From Ephemerocybe angulata (Eukaryota; Basidiomycota; Agaricomycetes; Agaricales; Psathyrellaceae): DNA of 64,000 bases. The position numbers and the translations under genes were made by a program. The notes beneath the pieces were generated by a model. The model ran no database searches, was not told the DNA's origin, and saw only the letters and a list, made by a program, of their open reading frames with translations. Numbering within the stretch: the stretch's first letter is position 1; each line of letters opens with the position of its first letter. Below are positions 22,205 through 34,680 of this stretch, in pieces. The stretch covers positions 62,001 through 126,000 of the forward strand of contig JAACJK010000066.1 in the NCBI GenBank assembly GCA_013368325.1. Reading direction: 5' to 3'.

Positions 22205-25200
22205 TTAAGGCCGGGGGGGAGAAGGGTTGGAGGAAGGCAGATAAGACGACTGTGGCCTCGGTTGCAGTGAGGATGTCCGGACAAGGCCAGGCAGCAAAGT
22301 TGAAGTTGGGCTCGAGTGTCGAGATGATGACTGACTTGGAATGTAACCTGGAAAGGCGGGTTGAACGAGCGGCTGCGTATGAGGTGAGTACTGGTGGTGC
22401 TGGGGAGTTGACATAGGCTGCTGGGTCATTGGGGCAGCGTAGTACTGAGGAGACGGTTGCTGAGGCGACATCTGCTGGGACGGCGGGTGCATCGGCTGCT
22501 GGGTCATTGGCGCAGAGTGGTACTGAGGAGACGGTTGCTGAGGCGGCATCCACTGGAGCGACGAGTGCTGGTGCATCGGCTGCTGGGTCATTGGCATAGA
22601 ATGGTACTGAGGAGACAGGCGCTGAGATGACAGCTGCTGGAATGACGAGTGCTGAGATGGCGGGTGCTGGGATGGCTGCTGCTGAGGAGACAAGCGCTGG
22701 AACGACGGGTGCTGGGGCGACGGGTGCTGGGATGATGAGTGTTGAGGAGACAGGCGCCGAAACGAGGGATGCTGGGGCGACGGGCGCTGGGATGACGTGT
22801 GCTGGGGCGATGAGCGCTGGCCTGATGGGTTCTGATATGGGTTCTGAGATGTGATGTACTGAGATGAAGCCATTCCTTGTTGGTACGTTGGTTGAGGCAC
22901 CGATGGCACGAACATTTGATCTTGGTGCAACGGTGCTGGGTACGCAGAGGCCGACACTGGATTATGACCGAAGGAAGCTGGGGTTTGACCCTGGAGCAAC
23001 GCTAACAAGGCCTGGGCCTGGGAGGTTGATGCTGGCTGGGGGTGTTGAGGTGACGAGGCCCATGCTGGATGCTGGGATGTAGCTGACGTTGAATACTGAG
23101 ATGATGACAACATTGAACCCTGAGTCGGTGGTGGCATGGAGCCCTGGGAAAACAACAGGCTCGGATCCTGAGTCGACGAGAAGGTCGACGACGCCCTTGG
23201 GTCTAGCTGTGGATGGTTGAACCCCGAATAAGAGGGATGTGGATGGGGAGCTGGTGCAGGCGGTTGAACCGACGATAAATGGGAGAGAGTTGAAGATGAA
23301 CGGCTCATTGTCGGATTGAACAGGCTGCCGTGTTGCACTAGGGGAAGGATTAGACACATAGGTAGGGCAACGGAGCCAGGAATAACTCACAACGACCAGC
23401 ATAGCTCTCTAGTACAGACATCTTCTGCGGAAGAACACCCCAGATATTTCTCGGAATGCCAGATTGACGGTCAACGAGATCTCTAGAGATAAGGTAGGAG
23501 CCCCGATCCCAAGTGCTGCCAAGCTCGGTACCGTGATATCTGCCTAACAAGAACAATTTAGATACGTGTACAAGCGAATTGAGAATATAAACTCACCCCG
23601 ACTCGGGCCAGGCTGCTCACCGGGCATAAGGAAGGAGCTGGTATGGCTGGGGATAGCAGTGATATCGACGTCCTCAGGGCCAAAGGCAGCGTGAAGGTCG
23701 CCGGCAGTGTTGAGGTAATCATATGGAAAGATAGATTCGATAGATCTCAGAAGCGCATAGACGTTTATCCAATCCATATCATTTTTCTCCCTTGCTGTGC
23801 CATGCGCGATCTTGTGTTCAATGAATTTCGCAGTGCACTTGAGTTTGCAATGGTAGAGATTCTCAAGATAAGGATTTGTCAAGATAAACTCGCCAGTGAC
23901 CAGGGGTCCAAAGCGTTCGAGACCCGCCACTGCAGCTGAGATCTATAGCCAGGTCAGCGGCATAGTCACAGAATTGAATGGAAAAACGTACAGCAGCTGA
24001 AGCGACAGCGAAAACTGAAGCGAATTGGTGGGTCTTGGGCATGGTGACATAAGGGTTCTTCCTAAGCATGAACCTAGTGACCGCGATGGGGGCAATTTGT
24101 GCGAGCTCGTCAAGAATGAATGTCACGATCATGCACATGAGAATGCTTCGCAGCAGTTGGACGTAGAACAGAGACAACTCTCCCTCCATCTTGATGCTGA
24201 CCGCCATGCTGTAGGAGTCGCTGTGAGAGTGCTAGCATGGAAGTCAGCTATGGTGATTCGACTTTGAACAGAATTATAGAATGTTCATAAACGTACAGTA
24301 CGGAGATTGAGCTCTGCATGAGAGAAGCTCGCGTCACCGTCCTTCGGCACAGGTGGTTTCAGAGCCTTCACCCTCGCCTGCTCCTCAGCCGACCTCCGTC
24401 GGATGCCCGGCACCTTCTCACAATATTTATGATGGAAACTGCCACATTTACTGGCAACCGCAGTGGAAGCTCTAAACGAACCACGGACCCAGTAATGATG
24501 GGAAGTCTCAGGAGAGACATATCGTTGCCGCAAAGCGTGGCCCGTCGTGTAGTTGTAGACCTTGACGCGGAATTTACGGTGACTTTCAATAGCCTAAAGG
24601 CGAAAAGTTAGATCGGGAAGTGAGGTTGTACGAAAAGCAAAGGGATACTGACAGATAGCACGCAGGGCGAGAAGATGTAGGTTTGAGCATGCCAAATGCG
24701 AGGCGCGTCAAGAACTAATGGAGTATCAGAAGCATGATCATACAGTAATGCCCAAAACTTACCATGTTTGTAACCCCGCATTACCTGCAGCCTTCGAGGC
24801 GAGCCAGGAGACCCGAGGCTGGCGCCAAACCTAACAGCAGCGAGATGGGATATCTCACTGGAATGATCTACCAAACTCATCAGTGTCACCTGGATGCTGC
24901 TCCCATCAGAATACTGAGCTCCAAGGACGCTCGCTACAACAACATTGGCGAATAAGCGCCTTAATAAAGAACGAAAGCCCTCATCCTTGGTCGCCTCCTT
25001 CTCGGCGGTGCTAACCGCCTGAGACTCCACCTCGATGATGAAGCTTTGGAATGTAGTGAAGGCAATAGTGAACTCTCTGACGCCGACCGTGTTAAGTAGC
25101 GAGACATCGTTGAGCTTGACGGCGGGCTGGGGAGGTTCCATCTCCACGTCTTCGGTACCAGACGGATCAGGGATGCTAGTGGACGTGGATTCGGGGTAGA

Positions 25201-26056
25201 ATGTCCAAGTTGGGACTTCGTCGTTGGGAAGACACAGAGTATATTGTGTGAATTTTATGGCGTCGTTGAAGGCGTCCAAATACTCCTGCAAAGCCGGTTT
25301 AGAGAAGCATCAAACTTGTGCTATTAGAGAACATACCTGCAAAGCGAAGCTCTTGACAGCTTCCGTTTGAGGAACCCCCGACATAACCTCCTCCATATTG
25401 GGCGGATTGAAGCGAGGCAAGGTGTACCGCAGGCCATAGCGAATTGTCGACTCGGAGTCCGCATCTGTTGGTAGGGCCTGTGGCATAGGCGTGGGTGGGT
25501 ACTGGGAGGATGCCCTCGAGTGGAATTGAGGCACCTCAAGATGGATCGAGGCTGGTCGCTCTGGCTGTTTGCCAGCTGCTTTCGAAGACATGGGGACGGT
25601 CGAAGCTGTGGGTTCAGCAGCGATGTCCTGTTGTTGCGGGTTCCAGGGAGCGTTTCCAGAGTGCTGGGGAGGATGGGGGGAATAAGTCCCTCCTCCAAAT
25701 GGGTTAGTGAGAGGGACGTTCCCGGGTGGGTCGGAGGGCATGTTTCCAGATTGCTGGGAAGCATGTGGATGAGGAGGGGGATAGCTTCCTTCACCGTGAG
25801 GAGCGTTCTGAGGAGGGTCGGAGGGTGTAGAGTGCTGGGACGTCTGGAGAAGAGGCGGAGGGGGATAGCTTTCGTCGCCATATGGTTGAGTTAAGAAAAT
25901 GCCCTGTTGGGTGAAGCCTTGAGCGGGGGCATCGCGACGTGGGCTGGAGTGTGTGTTTCCGGGGTGCTGGGAGGCTTGTGGAGGGGGAGGGGGATACGAT
26001 CCCTCATAGGGGTGAGCAAGGAGAACATTTCGATGTGGGGAGCTTGGGTTCGACAT
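22205..26056 (-). CDS. Large unknown protein with proline-rich N-terminus and Q/S/P-rich repetitive C-terminus
   Basis: The gene reads from ATG 26056. Exon 1 encodes a proline/serine/glutamine-rich region with repeats of the type GSYPPP...ASQ. Then come folded exons at 24608-25291, 24285-24533, 23863-24207 (a hydrophobic stretch LLRSILMCMIVTFILDEL), 23544-23930 and 23350-23556. The last exon (22205-23359) is about 384 codons of low-complexity SPQHPSFQRLSPQ and MTQQPM repeats. The position and spacing of FILDELAQ followed by GPLVTGEFILTN recall a basidiomycete family that has HExxH at that site, but the motif here is degenerate, so no protease activity is claimed. The gene lies directly upstream of the Plavaka gene on the same strand. 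It is unrecognised otherwise. Confidence 0.6.
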
Positions 26057-26341
26057 ATTCTGCCATATATACTGTGATTAGCGTATACCCTTGGTCACAG
26101 AGTAGGTTGATAGCCTACCAAGGGTGCAGTTCGACGAGAGTGAGACTGTTCTTCAGTGGTCTCTGAGGGAGGTTTAAGAATGCGCTGTGCTTTTATAAAA
26201 AATGTGTCGCTTACGGTGAGGGCGAGGGCTATTCTAGAATTCTAACGAGTATCCCACTGGGGAATCTGGATGACGCCATCTATCTGGTGAATCCACTATC
26301 CGATAAACCATTGGTGTAAGGTAGCCATACGGCCTGGTCCT

Positions 26342-26623
26342 GCCGAACGTTCTTGAGTGAAGTCCCAAGGGAAGTGAAGGAATAGAACAGAAGCATCAGT
26401 GAGAGGTATTGGCGAACGTTCTTGAGCAGGTCCTGGATCACAAAGCCGAATGTTCTTGAGTAAGGGAAATGAAAGAATAGGACAGAAGTGTCACACCTGA
26501 GAGAGAAATATCGGTGCAAGCAGGTCATATGGGCAGGTCTTGCATCGCCAAGCCGAACGTGCTTGAGTGAAGTTCAAAAGGAAATGAAAGAATAGAACAG
26601 AAGCGTCAGAGCTGTGAGAGATA
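26342..26623. repeat. About 105-bp degenerate tandem repeat, three copies
   Basis: GCCGAACGTTCTTGAGTGAAG or a variant starts at 26342, 26445 and 26552, each followed by GAAATGAAAGAATAG-ACAGAAG and then a GTGAGAG or CTGAGAG motif. A short extra copy of the first motif sits at 26411. No coding potential is evident. Confidence 0.75.
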
Positions 26624-27534
26624 AGCCAAATATGTCAATGCGAGCGGGAAGAGAACAAAAGAGAAACATTTGACGTACTTCTTAAAGTGCTCAAAGCGAG
26701 ACGATAACACCAACCGCAGCACGGAAGTCTACAGAAAGCGGCACTGCGCCACCAAGGCACCTGGAGTTCGGCCGAACGGCAAGAAACGATGCACTGGCAT
26801 CCTTCTGCTTTGAAGATAGAGATATGCTGTAATGAACCCAGGCTCATGGTCGAAGAAGGATCTCATCCAATCCCTTACAGGGATGGACATATCGTACTAC
26901 AAGGTAACTTCTACAAGTGATTGGAAGTCAGTATAAGAATCTAAGATAAATGAGTGTAGGGCAAGGAGCGAACCTTTTAGTATAGCTATTGATCAATTGT
27001 GAGAATGTCCTGAGATTGCGCAACGGCCTGACTACTAGGATACCGAAAGCATATTGATGCCATGCGTGCTCAAGGGGCCTTGGTGCTGAGAGGCTCAGGA
27101 GACAGTATATGACATTCATTTGACGTAGTTCTAGGGTGCCGTAGAGTACGGTTCGACATAGAAAAGACACAGTGGAAGGACTGAGTATATTGCTTTAACC
27201 TGAATATTATCAGCTACGCTTCCCAGATGACATTTCAGAAATCCTAGCAGACATACCTTGAAGCATAGCCTCCCTTCGAATCGGACCCGCCAGCCAGATA
27301 ATCCCAGAATCGCGTGAACAACATTTCACGCCTCTCCATCCACCTGTTGATGCGGAACCTGGAGAGGAAAGGATATGCTGTTGAATGAGCATGACGCACA
27401 GCCGAAGACCAAAACAGCGTACGTGATAACCTTGATGGCCTCCAAGGCTGCAAACTTGTCGATGGTTCACATTGTCCAGGTGGTGGGTGATGGTGACGAA
27501 GAGGCTGTTGGACACAGTCAAGTGGTTGTAATCG
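26624..27534. other. Intergenic stretch, nothing recognised
   Basis: Only short open frames without recognisable motifs are present on either strand. No repeat stronger than background was noticed. It may be part of the debris region that continues to the right. Confidence 0.4.
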
Positions 27535-28081
27535 CTAATGGTGACAGTAGTTGGCGAGCGGACATGGTGGCGGCGGAGACCGTGGCGGATTGGTGGGGAC
27601 GATCTGCGGTGTGGAGTAAACGTTGGATGCGGCCTTCAGCAAACAGATCACCGGTTGCTGATATTCATTGTTGTCGACATTCTGCAGGGACTTGACGAGC
27701 TCCGGGATGTGCTCGATCCCGATAACTTTGCCTGTGTCCCCGACTAGATGGTGCATCACGGCGACGAGGTAGCCACTCCCACTGCCGATGTCGAGGGCGC
27801 GCATGCCAGGGCGGAGGAACTCCCGGAGATGCTCTGTGGCATAGGCATGCTATAGAGAAGGAGTAAATCAGGGATACTCTTCGGAGAGGACGTTGTGAGA
27901 GGGACGCACCATGTGCGGAGCGCTAATCGTAGCGCCGTACCCGATCGTCCTGCAGACCGCACGTCAATTGCTATATGGGCTACAGAGCGCGTTACGCATA
28001 CTGGGGCGAGTCATCGTATGCATTGACATCGCGTTTGTCGCGAACGTAGTTCGCGCGGTCCACGGCATTCAGCGCCTACGT
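27535..28081 (-). pseudogene. Protein-L-isoaspartate O-methyltransferase fragment
   Basis: Read on the minus strand, three exons give AVDRANYVRDKRDVNAYDD, then TIGYGATISAPHM, then HAYATEHLREFLRPGMRALD followed by the SAM-binding motif IGSGSGYL and IGIEHIPELV. Introns lie at about 28007-27952 and 27909-27850. These are the N-terminal and SAM-binding blocks of protein-L-isoaspartate (D-aspartate) methyltransferase, a cytosolic repair enzyme. After NVDNN (near 27670) the frame continues with unrelated sequence, and the second half of the enzyme is missing. At the other end similarity stops near 28081, so the start codon region is also gone. It is an internal fragment, probably captured or left by rearrangement. 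Confidence 0.8.
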
Positions 28082-28108
28082 CGGCCGGCGTTGGAGTGAA
28101 TCTGGGAT

Positions 28109-28457
28109 CGTCGTCGTCGCCAAGGGCAAAGGTCTGGAATGGCGGCGGCTTTGAGCTGGACGTGTCGGATTGTTCGATGGCTGTGTGTCGGTCGAGGTGA
28201 GTCTGGTTTCGTGCTCGCTTCCGAGAATGTTCTGACTGACCTTTCGGGATCTAGTCCAGATCTTGGAGACGTCTGGCAGGCGCATTCTGGGTCGTCGCGG
28301 TTGCTGCGGCCATGTCGTAGCCTTGAGGGTGGGTTATACAAGGTACGTTAGTCTGCGATATTGGTCTATCGGCGAGTGTTGACGTACCTTGCGCAGGTGC
28401 TGCTCGAGGCCGGGCGGCCCACATCCCAGCACACCAACGAAACCATTCCCCGTCCCC
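28109..28457. repeat. Copy 1 of a recent 342-bp segmental duplication
   Basis: It matches 41221-41562 in the same orientation with two substitutions and one 7-bp indel that I could find. It includes the motif AAGGTACGT...ACGTACCTT, an inverted repeat around an intron-like segment. It abuts the isoaspartate methyltransferase fragment. Confidence 0.93.
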
Positions 28458-30511
28458 TGGGGTGCCGGCGCGTAGATATATGGTCGTAATTAGAAAGGGG
28501 CAACCTGAGGGCGGGTTTCGGGAAAGGGCAATGCCTGGCAAGATGTGCAAGATCAGTCCCATAAGTATCTCTGTCTGTGAAGCTCGGAACTACCTCGTCT
28601 GGACCCAGCGTCATCTCTTCATGCCCCTGGCAGGGTTTCGTCCGTCATTCTAAATAGACATCGAACTTGAAATTGGCAAGCGAGAGTGAGCACCATGCTT
28701 TCCATGGGCTCGGCGCGAGCGTCCTCACGGCTAGTGAATGGTAAGCCCATTGCAGTGGATCAAAGTCTCGACTACTGACTGACGTACCTTTGGTCTAGAT
28801 TGCCGTGCAGGGATCCAAGATCCCCAGACATTTCACCTTGTTCCAGTTGTGCAGTGTGCCGCGATGGAGTGTTGGGAAGTTTTCTGATTTTGTCGCGCGT
28901 CGGAAGCGAGTACTCATTCTAACGAGATGATTGGATTGGTGAACTAGAGAAACAAGGTGAATACTCGTTCTCGCCGAATCTATCGCTGGACTGACATACC
29001 TGAGACCTCTAACTTGCGCGATGAGGGCACTTCTGCTGATCGTGGCGGTCTAAGGAGGTTGACTGCGCTGTTGGGTAGGGAGCGTGTCGATGGGAGTGCA
29101 GAATCATGGCGATACAGGGAGGGATGGCGTTGGGAAGAGGCGGCAGATGCGCTACCATTCGGTACCTCATTTCGACACTTGAGCGGTTTGGAAAAGGCTG
29201 CCGATGGCTGATAGGAAGAGTACCATGAGTTTTGTGCATCGGAAATTCTGCGATCCACTCACCCACCTGAAGTTGACCAGCGTATCAATCTACGCTCATC
29301 GTTTTCCCCATGGCTGGTGCATGCGCCGAGTCTGAGTACCTCTGGCGAGCGGATCTCATCCTGGGCCGACTGGGGTCATGTGCGATCCGGGCATTGTTGG
29401 CATAACAAGGGGAACTTGCGGCGGTGCTCCTTCTGTGCAGTCTTGGCGTTGTTGTGCCAGTTTTTGCACTCGTTGTAATGTCAAACAATCTTGGAGAGCG
29501 TCGAGTGGTGGTCTCCATCTCCTGCGAGACGTGCTGCTGCTCGATGAAGGAGGAGTTGAAGAGTATGAAGGTGTTGGGCAGGTGGAGGGATATGAGACCG
29601 GGTGGAGAGCAGAGGCACCGTGATGGGAGAGACCAGGATGCGCTCACTCTGGGCACCAACGTCGCTTTCAGGTTCGTCAACCTTAGTCTAACCCATTATA
29701 CGCAATCTGAAGTTCTGGTCTCGACACTTACCTCTAATCTGCTGTTGTATCGAGCTAACAAATTAACAAGGTGGACGGTGGTGGTGGACTGGTGGTGGTT
29801 GGGGTGGTGGTTGGGTGGTAGACGATCATCAGCCCCGGGCCCTGGCCTGCCTTCACCGTGAGAACGGCACTTTTAAATGTGCTAGCCTAGACTACAACCG
29901 CCGTGACAGCATTTTTGACCTTAACTCTTGAAGCCATGAAGCCAACCGCAGAACTTCAACCTCAAATCCCGACAGCGTCCGAGTCCGGTGTAAACCCGAT
30001 CCCTGTTCCAGCCATACGTAACACGACTGTTCCGTACACAGTTTTTGTGAAGACGGATTCACATGGTGGTAGTGTGCTTGGTGGAGAGTGTGTCCTTGAG
30101 CAGAAATTCCGTAAGATCTTTCGCGACTACGTTTTACGTCTAGCTCACGTCCTACAGTTTCTCTGGAGATGAAAAAGGAGATGAAAAAGGAACCCACATT
30201 GTTGACCTGCGCCAGGGATGCTGGCAACTACAGCGATCTCCTGCTGAATTCTCCAAGGTGAGGATAAATCCCGACAGCTCATGAAATGTACCCAATGTAA
30301 ATAACGCAGGCGTAGATCCCAGCAGTGTCCGTCGAAAGTCAAGTTTGAAGAGAAGAGCAACGCGACGTCGGAATGCGACAATGGGCAGGCGCACGATATG
30401 GGCAAATTTGGGCAGGCACACGTTGATTATGCAGACCCGGACATCATCATGTCATATGTGATTCCAAGTTCAGGCAGCAGAACGTCACACACTCTATGGG
30501 TGACCACCTTT
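28458..30511. other. Debris region, no intact gene
   Basis: Short open frames occur on both strands, none with a recognised domain. Intron-like modules of the family described for 28340-35600 are present near 28742 and 28957. A GGTGGT-rich stretch occurs at 29770-29820. No RNA gene was seen. Confidence 0.4.
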
Positions 30512-31177
30512 TCAGAATAGATTGTCTGTGCCAGAGAGCAATAGCAACCCAAATATTATGTGTAACATGACGAGACGGCGCTGAATGTAACCAGTATCAG
30601 CGGTCTTGATGGCGGTATCAATCAGACCCTCAAGACCAGCCACGGCGTGGAAGAAGAACACCTGGGTATGAGGCCACACATATACAAGTTCTCGACAAAG
30701 CCGCGGGACGTACTGGCCCGTCGGACGGGGGGAGGGGGGGGGGCAGGAAGAACGGTGAGAATCATCCAATCGGGGCTGGCATACTCCTCAGACCGGCCCA
30801 GGAGGGGAAGGGCCTGGTCCGAGATCTTCTTGAAGAGGTCGTAGATTGTTGATGGCCTAATCATGCGCTTATTAGGCTGGTGGGCCTTTAGCTGTGCAAT
30901 ATTGAGCAGGTTGCATGAGCGTAAGCATAAACGATACCTACCCCATTGTCAGGACGGACTCGGACGCTATCGCCGGCGTTTCGTCTTCCTTGTGTCCTTG
31001 ACCCGCGGTGGTAGGCTCCTCGCTTCTGGTGACAACCTTCATCTCCATATCTCCATCCTCATACCCCTCCGTCCCCATGTTAGCTCTCACACAGGCTTTC
31101 TCCGTTTTGACAAGGACACTGGTGCGATTCCCGCTACCTAATCCTCCTCCAACCGCGAGAGCTGCGAGAATGTTCAT
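30512..31177 (-). pseudogene. RNA polymerase II largest subunit (RPB1) fragments, rearranged
   Basis: On the minus strand, 30864-30700 reads FKKISDQALPLLG, then [20 protein letters not shown], which is the RPB1 block leading to the clamp and active-site region. It is followed at once by [13 protein letters not shown], and in another frame by [11 protein letters not shown] and [20 protein letters not shown], the conserved block around the bridge-helix region. In a real RPB1 several hundred residues separate these two blocks, so an internal deletion joins them, and a frameshift lies between SRGFVEN and FFFHA. Upstream, 31177-30938 has an acidic stretch ending TTAGQGHKEDE that faintly recalls the zinc-binding GGCGH segment. 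This is a pseudogene fragment and not a functional polymerase gene. Confidence 0.8.
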
Positions 31178-33180
31178 GTTTTGCTAGGATCGATCGGGCA
31201 CAATGGTCAATTCGAGAGCGTTGTGGTGGTGGGGATATACGTGGTACGGGAGTTCAGGGGGACTGGACCTCGGCGAGGTCTGCGTCGAGGATACCGAAAG
31301 GGTTGAGGTCGGCGCTCTGGTGTCCGCGCTCTTGCTACGCTCGGACGACGAGTCGCATCTGTATTCGCAATCAGAGAAAGACGGAGGAAAGAGCTCGGAA
31401 GACGCACCTTCAAATGGATGTGAAGGGAGGCACCGGATCCGAGGTTGGGTGTGGGTGCACCGTCGGTGGGCTTGGGAAGGGCGGTGGGCCTTCGCTGAAA
31501 CGGCGTCTCCTACGCGATCTACTCCTCCTCCCCGATGATGTGAGGGACGACATTGTCCAAGGTGTTGGGGCTGCTGACGCCGAGGTAGTTCGCACCCCTG
31601 ATCATGAAGGCCTGCATCATACTAGGAGTACCTTGGGGGAACAGAAATTTGAGCGGGGCGAGCGAGATGACGATGCTGGCGGTGCTGCAGTTGAGATCTC
31701 ACTGGACTTGCAAAGGATTTGGAGTCAGACTTACCCATACAAGGTGGCGCAGAGCCACCCGGGCCACCCAATCCCAATCCTCGGACTTTGAGGTCGAGTG
31801 TTGGGTCTAAGTTCAAGGTAAGCTTCGAGTATACGGTCTGTTCGATAAAAGAGAACGGGTCAGTCCATATCTTTCATAGAATATTGGAATATTACTGACA
31901 TCGACTTGTAGCCACGCACGTCGGGTGGGCCGGCGTCCATGATTCTAGTTGCTGGCGTTGGAAGACGAGCAAGGGCGGCGAAGGATAGACAGTCGTCGGC
32001 CTTGCAGTCGAGGTGAGTTCAAAGTCTTCACGGCTAGACCGTTTGCCGTGACGGTATCGTCAGGGTCGGTGTTCGACGAGCCGTCGTGACTAGGGCACCG
32101 TCGACTATGCCAAGGGCGGTTGGCGTGTTGGGTGAGCCAGTGAATGGCGCCGTACATGCTGCGAGCATCGGGTAGTCTAGGTCCAAGGTAAGATTCAATC
32201 ATTGAAGATTAGGACAATGTACTGACCTCTTCATTGAGATATAGACCTCCTGCACTTTCGGCGTTCAAGTCAATTGGACGGTGTGATTGGGTCCTTCCCG
32301 CTGAGCAGCCCGCCCTGCGAAGCGTCCAAACGCCGTTCAAACAAGCTTCTCGAACCCAACGACAACGACAATGCTCACCTGCTTCTGGAAGAGGCTGATA
32401 ACCTGCTTTGAGAACTCAGGCATCCTCGACGCTCAGGAATCGCTCGAGAATGGCGGTTGGCGGTGGTGCTGGCGATGGTGGAAGTTGTCGAATGATACAT
32501 GATCAAAGAATCCGACGTGACGGGATTGCTTCGTTGTGACCCGAATTGCTCTCCTAATCGATCGTAGCTCGCGAGCCCGGATCACTGGGACTGGTCGGTG
32601 CTCTTGTAGCTCAGAGGTAAACTTGAGGCAGCGTACAGCTCATACGAACCAGACAAAAGCTCGCCAAACAAGCGCAGTGGGAGCAGAGGCCGCGTCGGGG
32701 CATCGTACGGCTCCCCTAGCCGGCCGCCTATCTCCATATGGTTGACGTCATCGAGCAGCGAGCGCTTCCAGGTTCTGTGCTTGCTTCTCTGCCTGCGACC
32801 ACCATCTTGCACGCCCCAGCATCGCCGCCCTTTCGTCCCCGTCCCTCGAGAGATACGACAGCCGACCGACTCAAGCTCTGTTATACGACACCGTGCTACT
32901 ACAGACTGCTGCCCTCGACGCCCCCATGCCAGGCCACCGTTCCGCGCGATTCCACCTGCAACGATGTCCAGAAACCACTCACACTCGCAAACGGGGCGCC
33001 TGCGTTCGGGCCAGACCATCCACTACACATCGGTGGAGCCGCCGAGCGCGAGAATGAACTAGAAACGAGTGGGTGAGTACAAAGAACCGGAGTGGATGTG
33101 TGCTCGGACTCACAGAGCGTTTCGCGCAGCCTCAAAGTCTCATCCTAGCCCTCGCATGGCTCCTGACGGCCATCTCTCAC
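31178..33180. other. Debris region, no intact gene
   Basis: GC-rich, with short overlapping open frames on both strands and no recognised protein motif. Intron-like modules are seen near 31819, 32188 and 33073. The minus frame near 31600 (GANYLGVSSPNTLDN) looks protein-like, but I could not place it in a family. Confidence 0.4.
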
Positions 33181-34680
33181 TCTCCCAGCGCACATGCCGT
33201 GCGGCGCAGCGACTACGAATGCGGTGAGTGCAAAATCGGTTCAAGATACAAAGAAAACTCACATTTTCGTAGACCTCGAAGTACGATGCGCTGGGCACAA
33301 TCAACAACAGGACTTCGACCCCACAACGCTGCACACAGTCAGGCGACGACGGGATAGACAAGCCACGAGGGTCCGATCTCAAGGATTGTCCGACGCGCCG
33401 TGAGCGCGACTGTGCCTGTTGCAGTAAGTCCTACGTCCTTTCGAAGATGTACGGAGTACTCACCTTTTCAAAGATCTCAAAGCATACCCGGCGCAGCGCA
33501 CAATCAACGATTCAACGCCCCGCCACGCTTTATGCAGGCAGACAATGATGGAGGGCATAGTCGCGACGCTCCACGACCATCAGTGGGGGTCGGGTACGGG
33601 AATGGGCTAGAGACGAGAGGGTGAGTGCAACGGACCGGAGCGCATGCGTAGACTCACAGATGGCTCGTACCACCCCGACTCTCGGAATGGCCTCAAAGAC
33701 CAAGCCACTCTCGCCCTCACATTGCTCTCAACGGCCGTCGCCCATCCTCCAAGTGCGCAGGCCGTGTCGCGCTGGGACTACGATCATACGGTAAGGAAAG
33801 ATAGGCTCGACTATCAATGAAGCACTCACCTTTTTGTAGACCTCGAAGCATGACTGAATCAACATCAACGATAGGACGTGAATTTGACCCCCACCATCCC
33901 TCTCACGGCTTGACGACGTCGACGACGGGGTACACGAGCTGGAAAGGCGCGACCTCGGACATTCTCCGAAGCGCGTGCTGTACCTACGATTCTGTGTTCG
34001 AGTAAGTACAGGATCCTTTCGAACATACACGGAACACTTACCATGTTGTAGACCTCGAAGCTCATCGGCGGCGTGTATCATCAATGCCAACGACGGGAAA
34101 CGAGTCGCATTCCACCACGACGAACGCAGTCAGATGACGACGGGAGCATAAGTCGGGATCGGGGAGCTCAGTGACGCGTGCTGTGCGATGTGATGATTAG
34201 AATTCAATGGTGGATTCACGTCCTTTTCGTGATGTATGAGGCGCTCACCTTTTTCGGAAATCTCAAGGCATATTCAGGGCCAACGACGACGGTTAACTCA
34301 GCCCGCACGATGCTGGACACAATCCAGAAGGCGACGAGGCATAGTCGCGAAGGCGCGATCTCAGGGATTTGCAAGTGCGTACGTCGGCGTTGCGACTACG
34401 ATTTGACGGTGAGTTCAAGTCCTTTCAACGAGGTTCAACGCACTCACCTTGTCAAAGATCTCAACATACATTGGATGCCAACTACGGACTCGAATATCAC
34501 CACTGTGACGCTTCACGCAGTCCAGACACTGACGGCGCGCATAGGTCGCAGGGGACGAATCTCAGTGAACCACCTGCTCGCGTACGTGGTGTGACTACGA
34601 GTCGAAGGTTAGTCCAAGATCCTTTCAACGACGTATAGAACACTCAGGTTGACGAAGGGATCACAGCAACGATAGAATCG
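33180..34680. repeat. About 200-bp degenerate tandem unit with one intron-like module each
   Basis: Successive units share GACGACGGG-CATAG or GTCGCGA, then GCGACTACGAT just before a donor-like GTGAGT or GTAAGG, then 35-40 bp, then ACTCACCTTTTTGTAG and ACCTCGAAG-AT. The junction GTAGACCTCGAAG occurs near 33271, 33837 and 34051, with decayed forms (AAAGATCTCAAAG and similar) near 33470, 34258 and 34453. Spacing is about 190-215 bp. Identity between units is low, so the array is old compared with the 199-bp array at 14-16 kb. Confidence 0.65.

Noticed and set aside
22627..22854. Plus-strand frame rich in GAG-M and AE repeats
   Set aside because: Antisense shadow of the Q/S/P-rich repeat exon of the minus-strand gene 22205-26056.
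23863..24207. Metalloprotease HExxH site in the 22205-26056 gene
   Set aside because: The site reads LDELAQ; the histidines needed for zinc binding are absent.
32582..33019. Minus-strand 145-codon frame
   Set aside because: Composition-driven open frame in the debris region; no motif, and it crosses no convincing splice structure.
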